NCBI GenBank assembly: GCA_023386585.1
Contig: JAEWJM010000022.1
Location: 1-64,000 of the forward strand
Source of the DNA: Bacteroidota bacterium
GTDB lineage: Bacteria; Bacteroidota; Bacteroidia; Flavobacteriales; Flavobacteriaceae
Direction: 5' to 3'
Length of the DNA stretch: 64,000 nucleotides
Part shown: piece after piece, positions 1 to 8,326 of the stretch
Position numbering within the stretch: the first letter of the stretch is position 1
Layout: each line of letters begins with the position of its first letter
Translations under genes and position numbers: made by a program
Notes under the pieces: generated by a model
The model's database searches: none
What the model was told of the DNA's origin: nothing
Seen by the model: only the letters and a program-made list of their open reading frames with translations

Positions 1-60
1 CAGCAAAGTTTTCTGTTAAGGGGCTATTTTAAAAAGAAGGCAAAAAGATAAAACACAAGA

Positions 61-132
61 CGCGACCGGGCTGTGCGGTTTAGCGAAGAGTCCGCAGCGG
101 GGCGGCAGGCGCGCAAGGCAACGCCCAACAAA
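61..132 (-). repeat. GC-rich structured repeat, degenerate family B copy
   Basis: This is a GC-rich island in AT-rich surroundings. On the minus strand it starts with TTGGGCGTTGCC, carries a TGCGG/CCGCA hairpin and ends in a CCCGGTCGCG block. The layout resembles the family B repeats at 8327-8403 and 44099-44165, but similarity is weak and membership is an inference. Confidence 0.35.
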
Positions 133-190
133 ACCAATATCTGTGGAATCATCAGCGTCGACTAAAAAATCCAACTAAAATGCACGAAAA

Positions 191-302
191 ATTTGCGGAT
201 AATCCGCATGAACGGCGATTTGCTTTTTGTAGGGAAAAACCACCCCTTCCCTGAAGGTAATATAACCATTAATAACAATACAATACTGCGGCAAAACCAC
301 CT
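191..302 (-). repeat. Direct repeat D, copy 1
   Basis: About 110 bp that align with 484-594. Shared blocks are ATCCGCA near the left end, GTAGGG followed by ACCACCCCTTCCCT in the middle, and ATACTGCGGCAAA at the right. The left end holds a perfect TGCGGAT-A-ATCCGCA palindrome, and the centre can fold as AGGGAA/TTCCCT around a CCACCCC loop. Strand is arbitrary. Function is unknown. Confidence 0.7.
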
Positions 303-483
303 TTTTGGTAACGGCACATAACTGAGACGTGACTAAAAATTGGCTATAACCGTTAGATTCAAAGGAAGTCCACACCTAAAAACTGCCAATAGAAACACCA
401 TCAATTTATTGTGCTTCACGACAATTTAAGTGGCCAAGAGTGTGATTATGATTAAACCACGACACAATCTTATTTAATAAAAT

Positions 484-594
484 TTACGGCTTATCCGCAA
501 GTAAGATGGATTTGCATTTAGTAGGGACAGAACCACCCCTTCCCTGGAGGTAAAATAACTTTTTAAAACAGAACGATACTGCGGCAAATCCACA
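484..594 (-). repeat. Direct repeat D, copy 2
   Basis: Diverged second copy of the repeat at 191-302 in the same orientation. The central ACCACCCCTTCCCT and right-hand ATACTGCGGCAAA blocks are identical, while the left palindrome is imperfect here. Read on the minus strand both copies give short similar peptide frames, but there is no intact common ORF, so conservation looks structural or reflects a decayed mobile unit. Confidence 0.7.
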
Positions 595-713
595 TCATAA
601 ATCCAACAGAATCAAAGAAATTATTTTAGAGTCGGATCATTCCCTAACAACAAAATGCGACCGAAAAACGCCACCTCAAAATAACCTTCGTTTTCTAAGT
701 ATTTTTCGTGCGG

Positions 714-1049
714 CTACAGTCGTATTTTACGGAAACTCAAAAAGACAATGACGCTGATAGCGAGGATCACAATGTTGACCAGTGTTCCCGATTTCGATAT
801 CTTCCAATCGTCTATAATCAAGTATTGAGAGCAAACAATCGCAACGGTTGAAAATATCCACCAATATTGCAGGCTTCTTAAAACCATAGCGGCAGTAATG
901 AAGAAAAGAACTGCAACAAACGTCCACAAAACGCCTTTCGCGGACGAAATTCTCGGGTGATCGCCATTTACGGCAAGGAATGCCCTTGCCGAACCTCGCA
1001 AATGCATAAGTCCATGAACAACAATAAACAATGAGAAAAATACCCGCAT
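714..1049 (-). CDS. Small four-helix membrane protein, unknown function
   Basis: A 111-residue protein made almost entirely of hydrophobic helices: about residues 1-20 (with a VVHGLMHL start often seen in small Bacteroidota membrane proteins), 38-57, 60-78 and 88-106. It ends in a basic RKIRL tail, so it should sit in the inner membrane. No catalytic motif is visible. Start is ATG at 1049. An overlapping 126-codon frame on the same strand (727-1107) lacks this regular hydrophobic pattern and is a shadow. It stands alone and is divergent from the L,D-transpeptidase gene. Confidence 0.7.
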   Translation of the reverse strand: MRVFFSLFIVVHGLMHLRGSARAFLAVNGDHPRISSAKGVLWTFVAVLFFITAAMVLRSLQYWWIFSTVAIVCSQYLIIDDWKISKSGTLVNIVILAISVIVFLSFRKIRL

Positions 1050-1158
1050 AATTTCCTAAACGATAAAGAAACGAAAAGCCGCATCCAAAACAAATGACGG
1101 GTATCACGTTGCTTTTTCAGAGATGATAAATGTCATATTTTTTGTTATCAGCAGCACG

Positions 1159-1166
1159 TACTTTTG
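1159..1166 (+). promoter_or_regulatory. -7 promoter element TACTTTTG for the L,D-transpeptidase gene
   Basis: Exact match to the Bacteroidota -7 consensus TAnnTTTG, with a TTTG at 1141-1144 upstream (spacing of 14 is short). It lies 17 nt before the ATG at 1184 and downstream of the in-frame ATG at 1130, so transcription from it would exclude the longer start. Confidence 0.65.
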
Positions 1167-1183
1167 ACCAAGTTAATCATCCG

Positions 1184-2752
1184 ATGAAAACTATCCAATC
1201 CATACTGTTAATAATTGGCATCCTGCTGATGTTTTCCGCGTGCAAACATTTCTCCCAGAAGGAACATCCGCAGGTCGCAGCTGTAAAACCACCAGCCATC
1301 CTCAGCATCGTCGATACGATTGCAATTGAACCGTTTTTTTTGAAACATCCGGCTTTTGCGGCGTACAAGCCTCAGGTGAAACGGCTCTACCAAAAACAAA
1401 GTAATTACATCTGGTTTAAGGAAAATCATCTGGTTGAATTTGCACAGGTGCTTTTTAACCAGGTGAAACAATTAGACAGTGAAGGAATTGGAGTGCCACT
1501 TCCCTATGAGCAAGATTTTGACGAGATTTTCTATAGTGACTTGGCTAATAACGACTTGTTGACTTCAGAGCTGCTGATCAGTTGCCTGTATTTCTATTAT
1601 GTCAAAAATGTGTATGAAGGGATCGACGCGGCAAAGAGCACCGACCTTGAATGGTACCTGCCAAGGGAACGCGTTTCGTACGAGTCGTTGCTTGATACGC
1701 TGTTGCTGAAACCCGGATTGCTGAATACCGAAAGGCCGGAATTCTTCAGCCAGTATTATAACTTGCGTAAAGCACTCGTAAAATTTAAAAAAATCGAGAA
1801 AAACGGAGACTGGAAACCGATCGAATTTCCAAAAGGAACTGCCATATTAAAACCGGGCGACACTTCACGAACCCTTGCCCAGGTACGAACCCGCCTTTTT
1901 GTTGAAGGTTATCTCGCGGCGGATTCCGGCAGTCCGCGCTTTGACGACGCGCTCGTCGAAGCGCTGGCAAATTATCAGCAGCGCCACAACCGACCGGCAG
2001 ATTCGACCATCAGCACTTCTGTAATTGACGAACTGAATATTCCGGTAGGCGAACGAATCAAAACGATTGCGGTCAACATGGAACGTTGCCGTTGGATTAC
2101 GCCGAAGTTGATCAACGCAAAAGAATTCATCGCGGTGAACATCCCGTCTTACCGTCTGCATTACATTCGAAACGGAAAACCCATTCTTATTTCGAATGTT
2201 GTAGTTGGAAGCGAATTAAACAAAACTGTGGTTTTTAGTGGCGAATTAAGCTATTTGGTTTTTAATCCGTATTGGAATGTTCCCGAAACCATCATGCGTG
2301 ACGAAGTCTTACCCGCAATGCAAAAAGAACCCGGATACCTCGCCCGTCACAACATGGAATGGTCGGGGGAAAGGCTCAGGCAGAAACCGGGCGAAACCAA
2401 TTCGCTTGGCCTTGTGAAATTTATGTTTCCCAACTCAAACAACATTTACCTGCACGACACACCTGCGAAGGCTTTGTTTAAAAGAGACCAACGCGCTTTC
2501 AGTCACGGCTGCATCAGGGTCGAAAAAGCAAAAGAACTCGCCATAGAAATATTGCGCGAGGATGCCGGTTGGGATGAGAAAAAAGTAATTCTCCAAATGG
2601 ATGGAAAAACAGAAAAGTCGGTGAAACTCAAGAATAAAATTCCAGTTTACATTGCCTATTTCACGGCGTGGGCGGATGAACAGGGAAATGTCTCGTTCTA
2701 CAAGGATATTTACCGCAGGGACGCCGATCTCGCGCAGCTACTCCATCTCTGA
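1184..2752 (+). CDS. Lipoprotein L,D-transpeptidase (YcbB/LdtD-like)
   Basis: About 522 residues. It starts with a lipoprotein signal peptide whose lipobox is LMFSAC (lipidated Cys about residue 20), so it should be membrane-anchored in the periplasm. A central region near residues 235-300 has a peptidoglycan-binding fold pattern (ALANYQQRHN), followed by a YkuD catalytic domain with SHGCIRVE, whose Cys (about 443) is the expected nucleophile. Length and order fit the large YcbB type that makes 3-3 peptidoglycan cross-links or attaches proteins. The ATG at 1184 is preferred over 1130 because a TAnnTTTG box lies between them and 1184 starts directly with the signal peptide. Convergent with the next gene, with stops almost touching. 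Confidence 0.88.
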   Translation: MKTIQSILLIIGILLMFSACKHFSQKEHPQVAAVKPPAILSIVDTIAIEPFFLKHPAFAAYKPQVKRLYQKQSNYIWFKENHLVEFAQVLFNQVKQLDSEGIGVPLPYEQDFDEIFYSDLANNDLLTSELLISCLYFYYVKNVYEGIDAAKSTDLEWYLPRERVSYESLLDTLLLKPGLLNTERPEFFSQYYNLRKALVKFKKIEKNGDWKPIEFPKGTAILKPGDTSRTLAQVRTRLFVEGYLAADSGSPRFDDALVEALANYQQRHNRPADSTISTSVIDELNIPVGERIKTIAVNMERCRWITPKLINAKEFIAVNIPSYRLHYIRNGKPILISNVVVGSELNKTVVFSGELSYLVFNPYWNVPETIMRDEVLPAMQKEPGYLARHNMEWSGERLRQKPGETNSLGLVKFMFPNSNNIYLHDTPAKALFKRDQRAFSHGCIRVEKAKELAIEILREDAGWDEKKVILQMDGKTEKSVKLKNKIPVYIAYFTAWADEQGNVSFYKDIYRRDADLAQLLHL

Positions 2753-2753
2753 G

Positions 2754-3167
2754 TCAAGCCTTGATCTTGATTTCAATCAATGATTTGATGTCGGCTACAT
2801 TATTATCACTTGTCACGACCAGCCTTATTCCACGCCCTTCCGCATAAACTTTGGCAGAAAGAAGCTCTTTCTTGATCGCTTCTGAAACTGCGCTATCGGT
2901 AATCGTATTTGTCGCCTTCTCCCCAAACACAAACGCGACTTTAAAAAAGTTGTCCCTTGGCAAAAGGTAAACGATTACCCTTTTTGAGTCTTTTAGCCGG
3001 TAGCTCCACCCGAATTTTGGGCTGAAACTCCACTCTTCAACATAGCCAGGATAACTCTTTTTGGCGAATACTTCGAGTTCCTGCCAAAATTGAAATGAAT
3101 TGCCAAGCGCAAGTTGAAGATCGGCTGAGGTCGGAACCGCGTTTTTATCTGTAAATATGCTTTTCAT
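2754..3167 (-). CDS. DUF3788-like protein
   Basis: A 137-residue soluble protein without signal peptide. The pattern of a Trp/Phe-rich middle (WSFSPKFGWSYRLKD) followed by VIVYLLPRDNFFKVAFVFGEKA matches what I recall of the DUF3788 family, whose function is unknown. An upstream in-frame TTG at 3176 exists, but the ATG at 3167 is the simpler start. Its stop lies 1 nt from that of the L,D-transpeptidase gene, and no terminator hairpin separates the two convergent genes. Confidence 0.75.
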   Translation of the reverse strand: MKSIFTDKNAVPTSADLQLALGNSFQFWQELEVFAKKSYPGYVEEWSFSPKFGWSYRLKDSKRVIVYLLPRDNFFKVAFVFGEKATNTITDSAVSEAIKKELLSAKVYAEGRGIRLVVTSDNNVADIKSLIEIKIKA

Positions 3168-3213
3168 TTGTGACAATTTCTTTTCACGCGAAGATTAACT
3201 CGCTAAGTTCCTA

Positions 3214-3221
3214 TAAATTTG
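3214..3221 (+). promoter_or_regulatory. -7 promoter element TAAATTTG
   Basis: Exact TAnnTTTG match 28 nt before the ATG at 3250. No clear TTTG was seen at the usual upstream distance. Confidence 0.5.
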
Positions 3222-3249
3222 ATAAACCCACGCGTTCCTGCGAAACCTC

Positions 3250-3603
3250 ATGCAGCAGAAAATGATGACGGCCTATACAAAGTTGACAATAATTAAAGCA
3301 ATTCATACCGCGATATGGCTGTTTTTCAACGTCGTTATTTTTTATTTCCTTTATGCGGTCTTAGTCGCCAAAATTGACATTCGAATGTGGATCTGCGTCA
3401 CCTTAATTGCTTTGGAAGGCCTGACATTGGCGCTGTTTAAAAACATCTGTCCGATTACGATTGCAGCGCGCCGCTTTTCCGATTCTTCAAAAGACAATTT
3501 CGACATCTTCCTTCCAAACTGGCTCGCGCGGCACAACAAAACAATATACTCCGCCATTGTTGGCGTTGCAGTCGTAGTGTTAATTTACCGACTAGTCACT
3601 TAA
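3250..3603 (+). CDS. Small membrane protein, unknown function
   Basis: A 117-residue protein with predicted helices at about residues 16-41, 45-62 and 97-114. Between the second and third helices is a conserved-looking ICPITIAARRFSDSS stretch that may face the cytoplasm or carry the family signature. Similar unnamed proteins are common in Flavobacteriaceae as I recall them, and I cannot assign a function. Start is ATG at 3250 (another Met follows at codon 5). It is monocistronic: minus-strand genes lie on both sides. Confidence 0.65.
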   Translation: MQQKMMTAYTKLTIIKAIHTAIWLFFNVVIFYFLYAVLVAKIDIRMWICVTLIALEGLTLALFKNICPITIAARRFSDSSKDNFDIFLPNWLARHNKTIYSAIVGVAVVVLIYRLVT

Positions 3604-3637
3604 GCCAAAAATCCTCATGCGTTGGCATCAGCCAAAA

Positions 3638-3670
3638 CAAAAAACGCTGCAAAACCAAAGTTCTACAGCG
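3638..3670 (-). terminator. Rho-independent terminator after tRNA-Ser
   Basis: Read on the minus strand, an 11-bp stem (CGCTGTAGAAC with GTTTTGCAGCG, two G-U pairs) closes a 4-nt loop and is followed by TTTTTT. It lies about 24 nt after the tRNA-Ser 3' end. Confidence 0.75.
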
Positions 3671-3693
3671 ACTTGCATTTTAATGTTATTCAG

Positions 3694-3781
3694 CAGAGAG
3701 GAAGGGATTCGAACCCTCGATACCCTTTTGGAGTATACACACTTTCCAGGCGTGCGCCTTCGACCACTCGGCCACCTCTCT
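3694..3781 (-). tRNA. tRNA-Ser(GGA)
   Basis: An 88-nt type II tRNA. The acceptor stem AGAGAGG pairs with CCTCTCT, with discriminator G. The D arm reads GGCCGAGTGGTCGAAGG, the anticodon loop contains GGA (Ser, UCC/UCU codons), and a long variable arm precedes GGTTCGAATCC in the T arm. CCA is not encoded. It lies downstream of the asparaginase gene on the same strand. Confidence 0.95.
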
Positions 3782-3839
3782 AATCGAGTGCAAAGAACAC
3801 GAAAAAAACTGGTTCCGGAAAACGATTTTGGAAGATTTT

Positions 3840-4871
3840 CTATTCGATTTCACCGCGCAAAGGCGACTCGAAGACGGCCTGTAACCCTGAAGCAGGAACA
3901 TTGCTCCCCAAAAGATACATCAGCTTGGCAACAGCTGCTTCAGTAGTAATGTCTTTTCCTGAAATTACGCCGATTTCCTTAAGCCTTGTGCTCGTTTCAT
4001 AATGCCCCATATTCACGCTTCCACCTGAACACTGCGTCACATTGATCACGATCAGGCCGTTTTTAATTGCCTGCTCTATCGAACTCAAAAACCAATCTGC
4101 TGTCGGCGCATTTCCAGACCCGTAAGTCTCGAGGATTATTCCGCGCAGCCCTTCTATTGCGAAGACCGCACGTAAAACCGCCTCGCTGATCCCGGGGAAT
4201 ATTTTGAGGACCATGATCTCGGCTGCCATTGGCTGGTGGACGTGGAGCATGCCCTGTGAAGGCCGGAGCAACAGATCGTAGTTAATTTTCAGATGGACGC
4301 CCGATTCGGCCAATGCCGGATAATTTGGTGAGGCAAACGCATTGAAATGTTCCGCATTTATCTTTGTCGTACGGTTTCCTCGGTACAATTTATATTCAAA
4401 GTAGAGGCAAACTTCCGATACGACGGGTTCGCCATCTTCCTGTAGTGACGCAATCTGAATCGCAGTAATCAAGTTCTCCTTAGCGTCGGTACGCAAGTCG
4501 CCAATCGGTAGTTGCGAGCCTGTAAAAATAACCGGCTTCGATAAATTTTCAAGCATGAAACTCAGTGCCGACGCCGAGTACGACATGGTATCCGAACCGT
4601 GAAGCACGACAAATCCATCATACTTGACATAATTATCAGCTATGATCTGGGCGATCAGGTTCCATTGTTCGGGATTCATATCCGACGAATCGATCGGATG
4701 ATCAAATGATATGTGTCCGATTTCACAATCAAGCTGCCTGACTTCCGGAATCCGTTCGAGAAGGTTGTCAAAATCAAAGGCCTTGAGTACGCCACTCTCG
4801 GGATCTTTCATCATCCCGATCGTACCGCCTGTGTAGATCAACAGGATGTTTGGCCTAGACTGCGTCGGCAT
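3840..4871 (-). CDS. ansA: Type I L-asparaginase
   Basis: A 343-residue cytoplasmic enzyme hydrolysing asparagine to aspartate and ammonia. The N-terminal IYTGGTIGM carries the first catalytic Thr; the second signature reads VLHGSDTMSYSASALSF, followed by GSQLPIGDLRTDAKENL. In most relatives the second signature is HGTDTM, so a Ser replaces the usual Thr. No signal peptide is present, which fits type I rather than the periplasmic type II. Start is ATG at 4871, overlapping the end of the upstream acyltransferase gene by 17 nt, so the two are probably co-transcribed. Confidence 0.93.
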   Translation of the reverse strand: MPTQSRPNILLIYTGGTIGMMKDPESGVLKAFDFDNLLERIPEVRQLDCEIGHISFDHPIDSSDMNPEQWNLIAQIIADNYVKYDGFVVLHGSDTMSYSASALSFMLENLSKPVIFTGSQLPIGDLRTDAKENLITAIQIASLQEDGEPVVSEVCLYFEYKLYRGNRTTKINAEHFNAFASPNYPALAESGVHLKINYDLLLRPSQGMLHVHQPMAAEIMVLKIFPGISEAVLRAVFAIEGLRGIILETYGSGNAPTADWFLSSIEQAIKNGLIVINVTQCSGGSVNMGHYETSTRLKEIGVISGKDITTEAAVAKLMYLLGSNVPASGLQAVFESPLRGEIE

Positions 4872-5991
4872 ATTTCAACTTGTTCGCAACCGGATTGGCA
4901 TACATCGATAAAAATCCGCAAAGGGCGACAGGATTGTCTTCGTCGATACGAAGCTCGAGACGGCGCTCGAACAACGACTTTTCGTTTTCCGTATAGTGTG
5001 ACGAATAGGTGTTGGATTTGTTGAGCAAATCGTAAGCAATGTAGTTCGTTGGCCAAAGCTTATAGCTGGTCAGGATCGAATCGTCAATGGCTTGCGCCAG
5101 CGCCTGTATTTGCTTGTTGTTGTTTTCATGTCCTTCGGCGATTGCGACAAGTTCCTGGTCAAGAACATCGCCAACATGAATGTGGATGCGCTTTTTCTGG
5201 CCCATGATCCCGCTCATCAGGGTAATGAAATCCTCGTTCTTTTCCTTTATGTATTCTTCCTGGTTTGCCACCGCCAACAATTGCGGCATTTTGAGCGCAT
5301 CGGTCGGATCGTATTCGTACGAAATGGACACCGGGACAATTTTTACTTTCCTGAAGTAATCCATCAGGTTCTTTTCATCAGACGCCATTGCCAGCATTTT
5401 CAGCACGCCCTGATGTGTCGCATCATTTCCATCCTTGGTGCGGCCCTCGCGCTGCGCGATCCAGACCGAACGGTTTTCGCGCTGAAGCAAGTGGCTGATA
5501 TATTCCGACATCAGTTTTGAACTCTGAAGCAATTCCCTTGGTGAAAGTCCGCGTTGCACCAAAAAGTTGCGGTTTAGCTTTGAAAGCGTCAGCAGAAAGG
5601 ATTTTTTCACAAGGTTGTTTCCGATGGCCGAAGCGGTCATCACAAGTCCGTGTTCAAAAAGGCTCGCATTGAGCAGCGACGTGTCGAGGATTATGTCGCG
5701 GTGGTTTGAAATAAAAAGATAAGACGTGTTTTTCTCGAGTTTTTCAAACCCGGATGTCGTCAGGCCTTCGGAGCTGCGTTGAAGTACTTTTTGTACCGAT
5801 TGGTAAATAAAATTGCACTGGAAATCGCGAATCGAGTGTGTTCTTTTGAGCTGCTCCTTCCAAACCTCATCATCAACATCGGGAAAAGTAAAGTTCATCA
5901 GCGCCTTCATCATCGGGTGGTTTACGACCGTGCGGATCGCATCATTTATCTCCGAATCATAATAAGGTCGGATATTGTCAAATTTCGACAT
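4855..5991 (-). CDS. Phospholipid acyltransferase family protein (PlsC/PlsB-like)
   Basis: A 378-residue protein. The acyltransferase signature is SNHRDIILDTSLLN (about residues 95-108), equivalent to the His/Asp motif of glycerolipid acyltransferases, followed by an AQREGRTKDGND block matching the EGTR-type substrate-binding motif, then VPVSISYEYDP. This order is typical of enzymes acylating glycerol phosphates during phospholipid synthesis, and Flavobacteriaceae carry a family of this length. The exact acceptor cannot be told from sequence. It follows tatD on the minus strand and overlaps ansA by 17 nt. Confidence 0.82.
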   Translation of the reverse strand: MSKFDNIRPYYDSEINDAIRTVVNHPMMKALMNFTFPDVDDEVWKEQLKRTHSIRDFQCNFIYQSVQKVLQRSSEGLTTSGFEKLEKNTSYLFISNHRDIILDTSLLNASLFEHGLVMTASAIGNNLVKKSFLLTLSKLNRNFLVQRGLSPRELLQSSKLMSEYISHLLQRENRSVWIAQREGRTKDGNDATHQGVLKMLAMASDEKNLMDYFRKVKIVPVSISYEYDPTDALKMPQLLAVANQEEYIKEKNEDFITLMSGIMGQKKRIHIHVGDVLDQELVAIAEGHENNNKQIQALAQAIDDSILTSYKLWPTNYIAYDLLNKSNTYSSHYTENEKSLFERRLELRIDEDNPVALCGFLSMYANPVANKLKYADAV

Positions 5992-6055
5992 TATGCATTT
6001 GGGTTTTGGATTAGCAAATGAACAAAATTTTTATGAAATTGGCTCAAATCCCTTG

Positions 6056-6823
6056 TTAAATACCGAACACCAAACGGGAGTTTTCAGTAGTTACCGCCGC
6101 AATTTCCTCCTCGCCGACGCCATACAATTCGGAAAGCTTGCGAACCACGTTTACGACGTACGAACTTTCGTTCCGCTTACCGCGAAAAGGCACCGGCGCG
6201 AGATACGGCGAATCGGTTTCCAGAACTAGGTTTTCCAGAGGAATTCTATTCAGAAATTGATCGATCTTGCCGTTTTTGAATGTCACCACGCCGCCAATAC
6301 CGAGCTTCATGTTCAGTGAAATCGCTTGCATTGCCTGGTCGTAATCGCCGGTAAAACAGTGGAAAATTCCGCGAAGTTCCAGAGAACGCGCTTCTTCCAA
6401 AATTTCAAAAATCTCGTCAAATGCGTCGCGGCAGTGGATGTTGATCGGCAACCTGTGCTTTTTTGCCAGATCGATCTGGCGACGAAAAGCATCCTGCTGA
6501 ATCGCGAGTGTCGATTTATCCCAATAAAGATCGATCCCGATTTCGCCAACAGCATAATATTTATGTGTCTCCAATTCATGCGCAACCTTTGCCAATTCCT
6601 CTTCATAATTTTCCTTCACATACGTTGGATGCAGGCCCGCCATCAGGAAAACATTTGCGGGATAACGTTCCTCGAGCTCCCGCATCGCCGGAACATAAGT
6701 CGAATCGATTGCCGGAACGAAAAACCGGCTGACGCCTGAAGCAAGCGCCCGAGCCATCATCTCATCGCGGTCTTGGGTAAACTCCTCACTGTAAATATGG
6801 GTATGTGTATCGGTGATCTGCAT
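6056..6823 (-). CDS. tatD: TatD-family metal-dependent hydrolase (DNase)
   Basis: A 255-residue TIM-barrel metallohydrolase. The metal ligands are visible in order: DTHTHIY at the N-terminus, GEIGIDLYW (Glu, about residue 93), NIHCRDAFDEI, FHCFTGDYDQA and the C-terminal ETDSPYLAPVPFRGKRNE. Family members are Mg-dependent 3'-5' exonucleases or other phosphoesterases in nucleic-acid quality control. Start is ATG at 6823, 17 nt after an exact -7 box (6841-6848). It heads the minus-strand row tatD, acyltransferase, ansA, tRNA-Ser. Confidence 0.94.
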   Translation of the reverse strand: MQITDTHTHIYSEEFTQDRDEMMARALASGVSRFFVPAIDSTYVPAMRELEERYPANVFLMAGLHPTYVKENYEEELAKVAHELETHKYYAVGEIGIDLYWDKSTLAIQQDAFRRQIDLAKKHRLPINIHCRDAFDEIFEILEEARSLELRGIFHCFTGDYDQAMQAISLNMKLGIGGVVTFKNGKIDQFLNRIPLENLVLETDSPYLAPVPFRGKRNESSYVVNVVRKLSELYGVGEEEIAAVTTENSRLVFGI

Positions 6824-6840
6824 TTTGAAAGATTAGTCCG

Positions 6841-6848
6841 CAAAGTTA
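6841..6848 (-). promoter_or_regulatory. -7 promoter element TAACTTTG for tatD
   Basis: Exact TAnnTTTG match on the minus strand, 17 nt before the ATG of tatD. It is divergent from the box at 6882-6889, so both promoters share a short intergenic region. Confidence 0.65.
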
Positions 6849-6881
6849 CAAAGCACCGTGCTGAAACACATTAAATTCAGG

Positions 6882-6889
6882 TACTTTTG
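6882..6889 (+). promoter_or_regulatory. -7 promoter element TACTTTTG for the aspartic protease gene
   Basis: Exact TAnnTTTG match 16 nt before the ATG at 6906. It lies inside the longer in-frame extension beginning at 6858, which makes that extension unlikely to be translated. Confidence 0.65.
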
Positions 6890-6905
6890 CAACTTTCGCC
6901 AGCTT

Positions 6906-7346
6906 ATGAAAGATTTTGCCGATATCCTCAAAACAAGAAATTACCGAAAGATCAGCTTCCGCATCACGCGCACAAACCATCTGCTCCTGCGGGCTTCCAT
7001 AAATGGCGTGGCAGGAAATTTCATACTCGATACCGGCGCGTCCAGCAGTTGCGTTGGCGTGGAGAGCGTCGAGATGTTCGGACTCAAAACAGCGGATTCG
7101 GAAACCAAAGCGGCGGGCGCCGGAGCAACCGGAATGCAGACCCAGATCTCAGAAAAGAATATCCTTCGCGTGGGAACCTGGAAAAAAACCGATTTTGACA
7201 TCGTGGTTTTCGATATGTCGCACGTCAATACTGCGCTTGAAGAACATCACGCACGGCCAGTTCAGGGAATAATCGGCGCCGACGTCCTCATGCTTGGCAA
7301 GGCGATCATCGATTACCACAACAACCATCTTTTCCTGCTGAAATAA
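6906..7346 (+). CDS. Retropepsin-like aspartic protease (clan AA)
   Basis: A 146-residue soluble protein. The active-site signature FILDTGASSSCVG (about residues 41-53) is the D-T-G-A-S motif of retropepsin-like proteases, and GIIGADVLMLGKAIIDYHN near the C-terminus matches the second conserved ILG/GAD region. Single-domain versions probably work as dimers; the substrate is unknown. No signal peptide is seen with this start. The ATG at 6906 is chosen because the -7 box at 6882-6889 excludes the upstream start at 6858, which would add 16 poorly conserved-looking residues. Confidence 0.85.
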   Translation: MKDFADILKTRNYRKISFRITRTNHLLLRASINGVAGNFILDTGASSSCVGVESVEMFGLKTADSETKAAGAGATGMQTQISEKNILRVGTWKKTDFDIVVFDMSHVNTALEEHHARPVQGIIGADVLMLGKAIIDYHNNHLFLLK

Positions 7347-7365
7347 GTTGGCACTCATTTTTTTA

Positions 7366-7373
7366 TATCTTCG
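7366..7373 (+). promoter_or_regulatory. Possible -7 element TATCTTCG
   Basis: One mismatch to TAnnTTTG, 23 nt before the ATG at 7397, with TTG at 7348-7350 upstream (15-nt spacing). Confidence 0.35.
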
Positions 7374-7396
7374 TCGCAAATTTTACAATTAATCGG

Positions 7397-8311
7397 ATGA
7401 AGACCAAAATTACCCTGACTTCGCTTTTGCTTTTCGTACTGCAATTCGGCTTTGCCCAGATGCAGCCTTTCGGGAATCTGACAATATTCTCGGAAGACGG
7501 CGACAAATTTTTCCTGGTGCTCAATGGCGAAAAAATCAATGATGTTGCGCAGGCAAACCTTCGCGTCGAAGAACTGACTCAGCCCTACTACAACGCCAAG
7601 ATCATTTTTGAAGACGAAACACGCACTCCGATCAGCAAGAACTACCTGCAAATTGCCGATGAGGACGGCGTATTTATGGATGTAACTTATAAAATCAAGC
7701 GCGACCGGAACAATGCGAAAAAGATGAAACTCAACTACTTTTCGATGATTCCCGTTGAACACGGCTACATTCCGCCATCAAACGTTTACGTCACACACTA
7801 CGGCGATCCAACTCCGCGCCCTCATGGTTCCGTAACCCAAACGACCACGACCACAACAAGCACCGGCGGCGTCAGTGCGGGAATCCAGATGAATGGCGTT
7901 GGCGTAAATGTCACTGTCAACGACCCGATGCTCAGCACCACGGTAACCGAAACCAATACGACCACGACCAGTTCGTCGCACGGAAACCACAATACCCACG
8001 AAACTGTCGGTTGTTCAAACGCATATCCGATGTCGCAAAGCAACTTTAACAGCGCATTGCAGACCATCCAAAAGCTGAACTTCGACGAGACCAAACTCAA
8101 AACCGCCAAACAGATTGCGTCGTCAAATTGCCTCAGCGCCGGACAAATCGTGGCAATCTGCAAGACATTTGGATTTGAGGAATCAAAGCTCGATTTTGCG
8201 AAATTCGCCTATAAAGCGTGCACCGAAGCCAACAATTATTTCAAGGTCAACGACGTTTTCAGCTTCAGCTCAAGCGTTGACGAACTCACCGAATACACTT
8301 CCGGAAGATAA
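7397..8311 (+). CDS. Secreted DUF4476-domain protein
   Basis: A 304-residue protein with a signal peptide ending near FGFAQ (about residue 21). The middle (about 130-205) is low-complexity, rich in Thr and Ser runs (TQTTTTTTSTGG) and probably a flexible linker. The last 95 residues (from CSNAYPMSQSNF) form a helical DUF4476 domain, recognisable by repeated helices such as FDETKLKTAKQIASSNCLS and VNDVFSFSSSVDEL. DUF4476 function is unknown; it is common in Bacteroidota secreted or lipid-anchored proteins. No T9SS sorting domain is present, so a periplasmic location is likely. Confidence 0.8.
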   Translation: MKTKITLTSLLLFVLQFGFAQMQPFGNLTIFSEDGDKFFLVLNGEKINDVAQANLRVEELTQPYYNAKIIFEDETRTPISKNYLQIADEDGVFMDVTYKIKRDRNNAKKMKLNYFSMIPVEHGYIPPSNVYVTHYGDPTPRPHGSVTQTTTTTTSTGGVSAGIQMNGVGVNVTVNDPMLSTTVTETNTTTTSSSHGNHNTHETVGCSNAYPMSQSNFNSALQTIQKLNFDETKLKTAKQIASSNCLSAGQIVAICKTFGFEESKLDFAKFAYKACTEANNYFKVNDVFSFSSSVDELTEYTSGR

Positions 8312-8326
8312 CCATCCTATCGTTCT

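Larger units (their letters stand above)
1..713. other. Non-coding stretch with structured repeats
   Basis: No convincing gene is seen in this stretch. It contains a GC-rich segment near 61-130 and two diverged direct repeats (191-302 and 484-594). A 66-codon frame on the minus strand (175-375) runs through the first repeat copy and has no recognisable domain, so I do not call it a gene. Confidence 0.6.

Noticed and set aside
175..375. 66-codon frame in the first 700 bases
   Set aside because: It overlaps repeat D copy 1 and its counterpart in copy 2 is not an intact ORF.
727..1107. 126-codon frame overlapping the small membrane protein gene
   Set aside because: Less regular hydrophobic pattern and Cys/Arg-rich; the 714-1049 frame has a clear four-helix layout.
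3617..3946. 109-codon frame over the tRNA-Ser region
   Set aside because: It is antisense to tRNA-Ser and the end of ansA and is explained by those.
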